Program-made: the position numbers and the translations under genes | Shown: piece after piece, positions 4,790-5,409 of the stretch | Numbering within the stretch: position 1 is the first letter of the stretch | Layout of the letters: each line of letters starts with the position of its first letter | The notes under the pieces: generated by a model | What the model was told of the DNA's origin: nothing | Database searches by the model: none | Seen by the model: only the letters and a program-made list of their open reading frames with translations | Source of the DNA: an uncultured Devosia sp. | GTDB lineage: Bacteria; Pseudomonadota; Alphaproteobacteria; Rhizobiales; Devosiaceae | Length of the DNA: 5,409 bases | Direction: 5' to 3' | NCBI GenBank assembly: GCA_913775215.1 | Contig: CAJYKO010000256.1 | Span: forward strand, 1 to 5,409

Positions 4790-5409
4790 ATGCGCATGAC
4801 CACCCCTGATTGGCCCGATTTCTACTTTGCTCGCCACGGCGAAACCGATTGGAACCGCGAACGCCGCTATCAGGGGAGCATGGACATTCCCCTCAACCGC
4901 ACGGGGCAATTGCAGGCAGATGCCAATGGCGTGCTGTTGCGGCAGTTGTTCGAAGAGGAAGGCGTCGACCCCACATCGTTGAAATGGTTCGCCTCGCCGC
5001 TGAGCCGGGCGTCGGAGACCATGGACCGCATGCGGGCAGCGTTCGATGTCGAGCTGCCGCCGGTGATCCATGACCCACGCCTGATCGAGATTTCCTTCGG
5101 TGATTTCGAGGGCATGCTGCACGCCGAAGTGGCGCAGAAATATTCCGCATTGTCACCCGGCGAGCGCGACGAGAGCTATTGGGCGTTCCGGCCGAATGGC
5201 GGCGAGAATTACGATGATGTCTCGGCGCGGCTTATCGATTTTGCGCATGATCTGACCCATCAGGCGGTTGTTGTGGCCCATGGTGGCGTGTTGCGCGTCC
5301 TGCGCCATTTGGTCGAGGGCGCGCCGCGCGGCGATGTGCTCAACTGGCCACCACCGCAGGGTGTGATCGCGCATTTCGCCAAGGGCAAGATGACGCTGCA
5401 TGCGGCAGA
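4790..5409 (+). CDS. Histidine phosphatase superfamily protein (phosphoglycerate mutase-like), 3' end cut
   Basis: The frame runs to the window edge without a stop; 206 full codons are visible, so little more than the C-terminus is likely missing. The catalytic phosphate-pocket motif FARHGETDWN (13-22) supplies R15 and the phosphohistidine H16. Further conserved residues follow: Q28-G-S-x-D-I-PLN in the substrate loop, R73 in SPLSRASET, E100 in LIEISFGDFEG, and H164 in VVAHGGVLR. This is the branch-1 histidine phosphatase pattern (phosphoglycerate mutase, alpha-ribazole phosphatase CobC, broad phosphatases); the substrate cannot be assigned, and no cobalamin genes are nearby. It has no signal peptide and should be cytoplasmic. 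The start is uncertain between ATG 4790-4792 and ATG 4796-4798, six bases apart. Neither has a normally placed Shine-Dalgarno: AAGG (4766-4769) is too far unless the intervening hairpin folds. Confidence 0.9.
   Translation, partial: MRMTTPDWPDFYFARHGETDWNRERRYQGSMDIPLNRTGQLQADANGVLLRQLFEEEGVDPTSLKWFASPLSRASETMDRMRAAFDVELPPVIHDPRLIEISFGDFEGMLHAEVAQKYSALSPGERDESYWAFRPNGGENYDDVSARLIDFAHDLTHQAVVVAHGGVLRVLRHLVEGAPRGDVLNWPPPQGVIAHFAKGKMTLHAA

Noticed and set aside
4361..5122. A 253-codon minus-strand frame spanning the dehydrogenase start and the histidine phosphatase gene
   Set aside because: It crosses two well-supported genes on both strands and an intergenic region, with an Arg-rich composition and no domain.
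1..5409. CRISPR array, tRNA or rRNA genes
   Set aside because: No regularly spaced direct repeats, no cloverleaf-like segment and no conserved rRNA stretch were seen.

Overview
The window reads as chromosomal DNA of a GC-rich alphaproteobacterium, most likely of the order Hyphomicrobiales (a Devosia-like organism is a reasonable guess). The reasons are a TIGR02301/DUF2385-type secreted protein, a family I know mainly from that group, strongly G/C-ending codons, and short C/T-rich palindromic intergenic repeats of the kind common in rhizobial relatives. The genus is inference; no rRNA or marker gene is present. Seven complete or nearly complete genes and one cut at the left edge fill almost the whole window.

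Layout from left to right. (1) Positions 1-809, minus strand: a Nudix hydrolase gene followed 9 bases later by the left-truncated gene of a small secreted TIGR02301-family protein. The start of the latter contains a palindromic repeat in frame. (2) Positions 874-1617, plus strand, divergent from the Nudix gene: a complete SRAP/YedK (HMCES-like) abasic-site shielding protein with all catalytic residues and a C-terminal QMDLF that looks like a sliding-clamp binding motif. (3) Positions 1618-1748: a gene-free gap between convergent genes, filled by two inverted copies of one 54-base palindromic element. (4) Positions 1749-2306, minus: a hemerythrin-like di-iron protein. (5) Positions 2365-3079, plus: a compact type II toxin-antitoxin module, a Phd/YefM-type antitoxin overlapping a VapC-type PIN toxin, with a probable promoter and an 18-base near-palindromic operator. 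(6) Positions 3124-4551, minus: an FAD-linked D-2-hydroxyacid dehydrogenase of the GlcD/DLD/D2HGDH family. (7) Positions 4552-4789: a 238-base divergent intergenic region with several inverted repeats. (8) Positions 4790 to the right edge, plus: a histidine phosphatase (phosphoglycerate-mutase-like), cut by the window end.

Functional reading. The Nudix and SRAP genes share a 64-base divergent control region and both belong to families that deal with damaged or unwanted nucleotides or DNA, so a loose housekeeping link is possible. The dehydrogenase and histidine phosphatase also share a divergent control region but have no obvious pathway link. The toxin-antitoxin pair is the accessory item: its toxin gene is less GC-rich than its neighbours. 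I see no CRISPR array, insertion sequence, tRNA, rRNA or phage gene, and no multi-gene system that looks wholly new. The most distinctive observations are the covarying inverted repeat pair, the palindrome inside the secreted-protein reading frame, and the clamp-motif tail on the SRAP protein.
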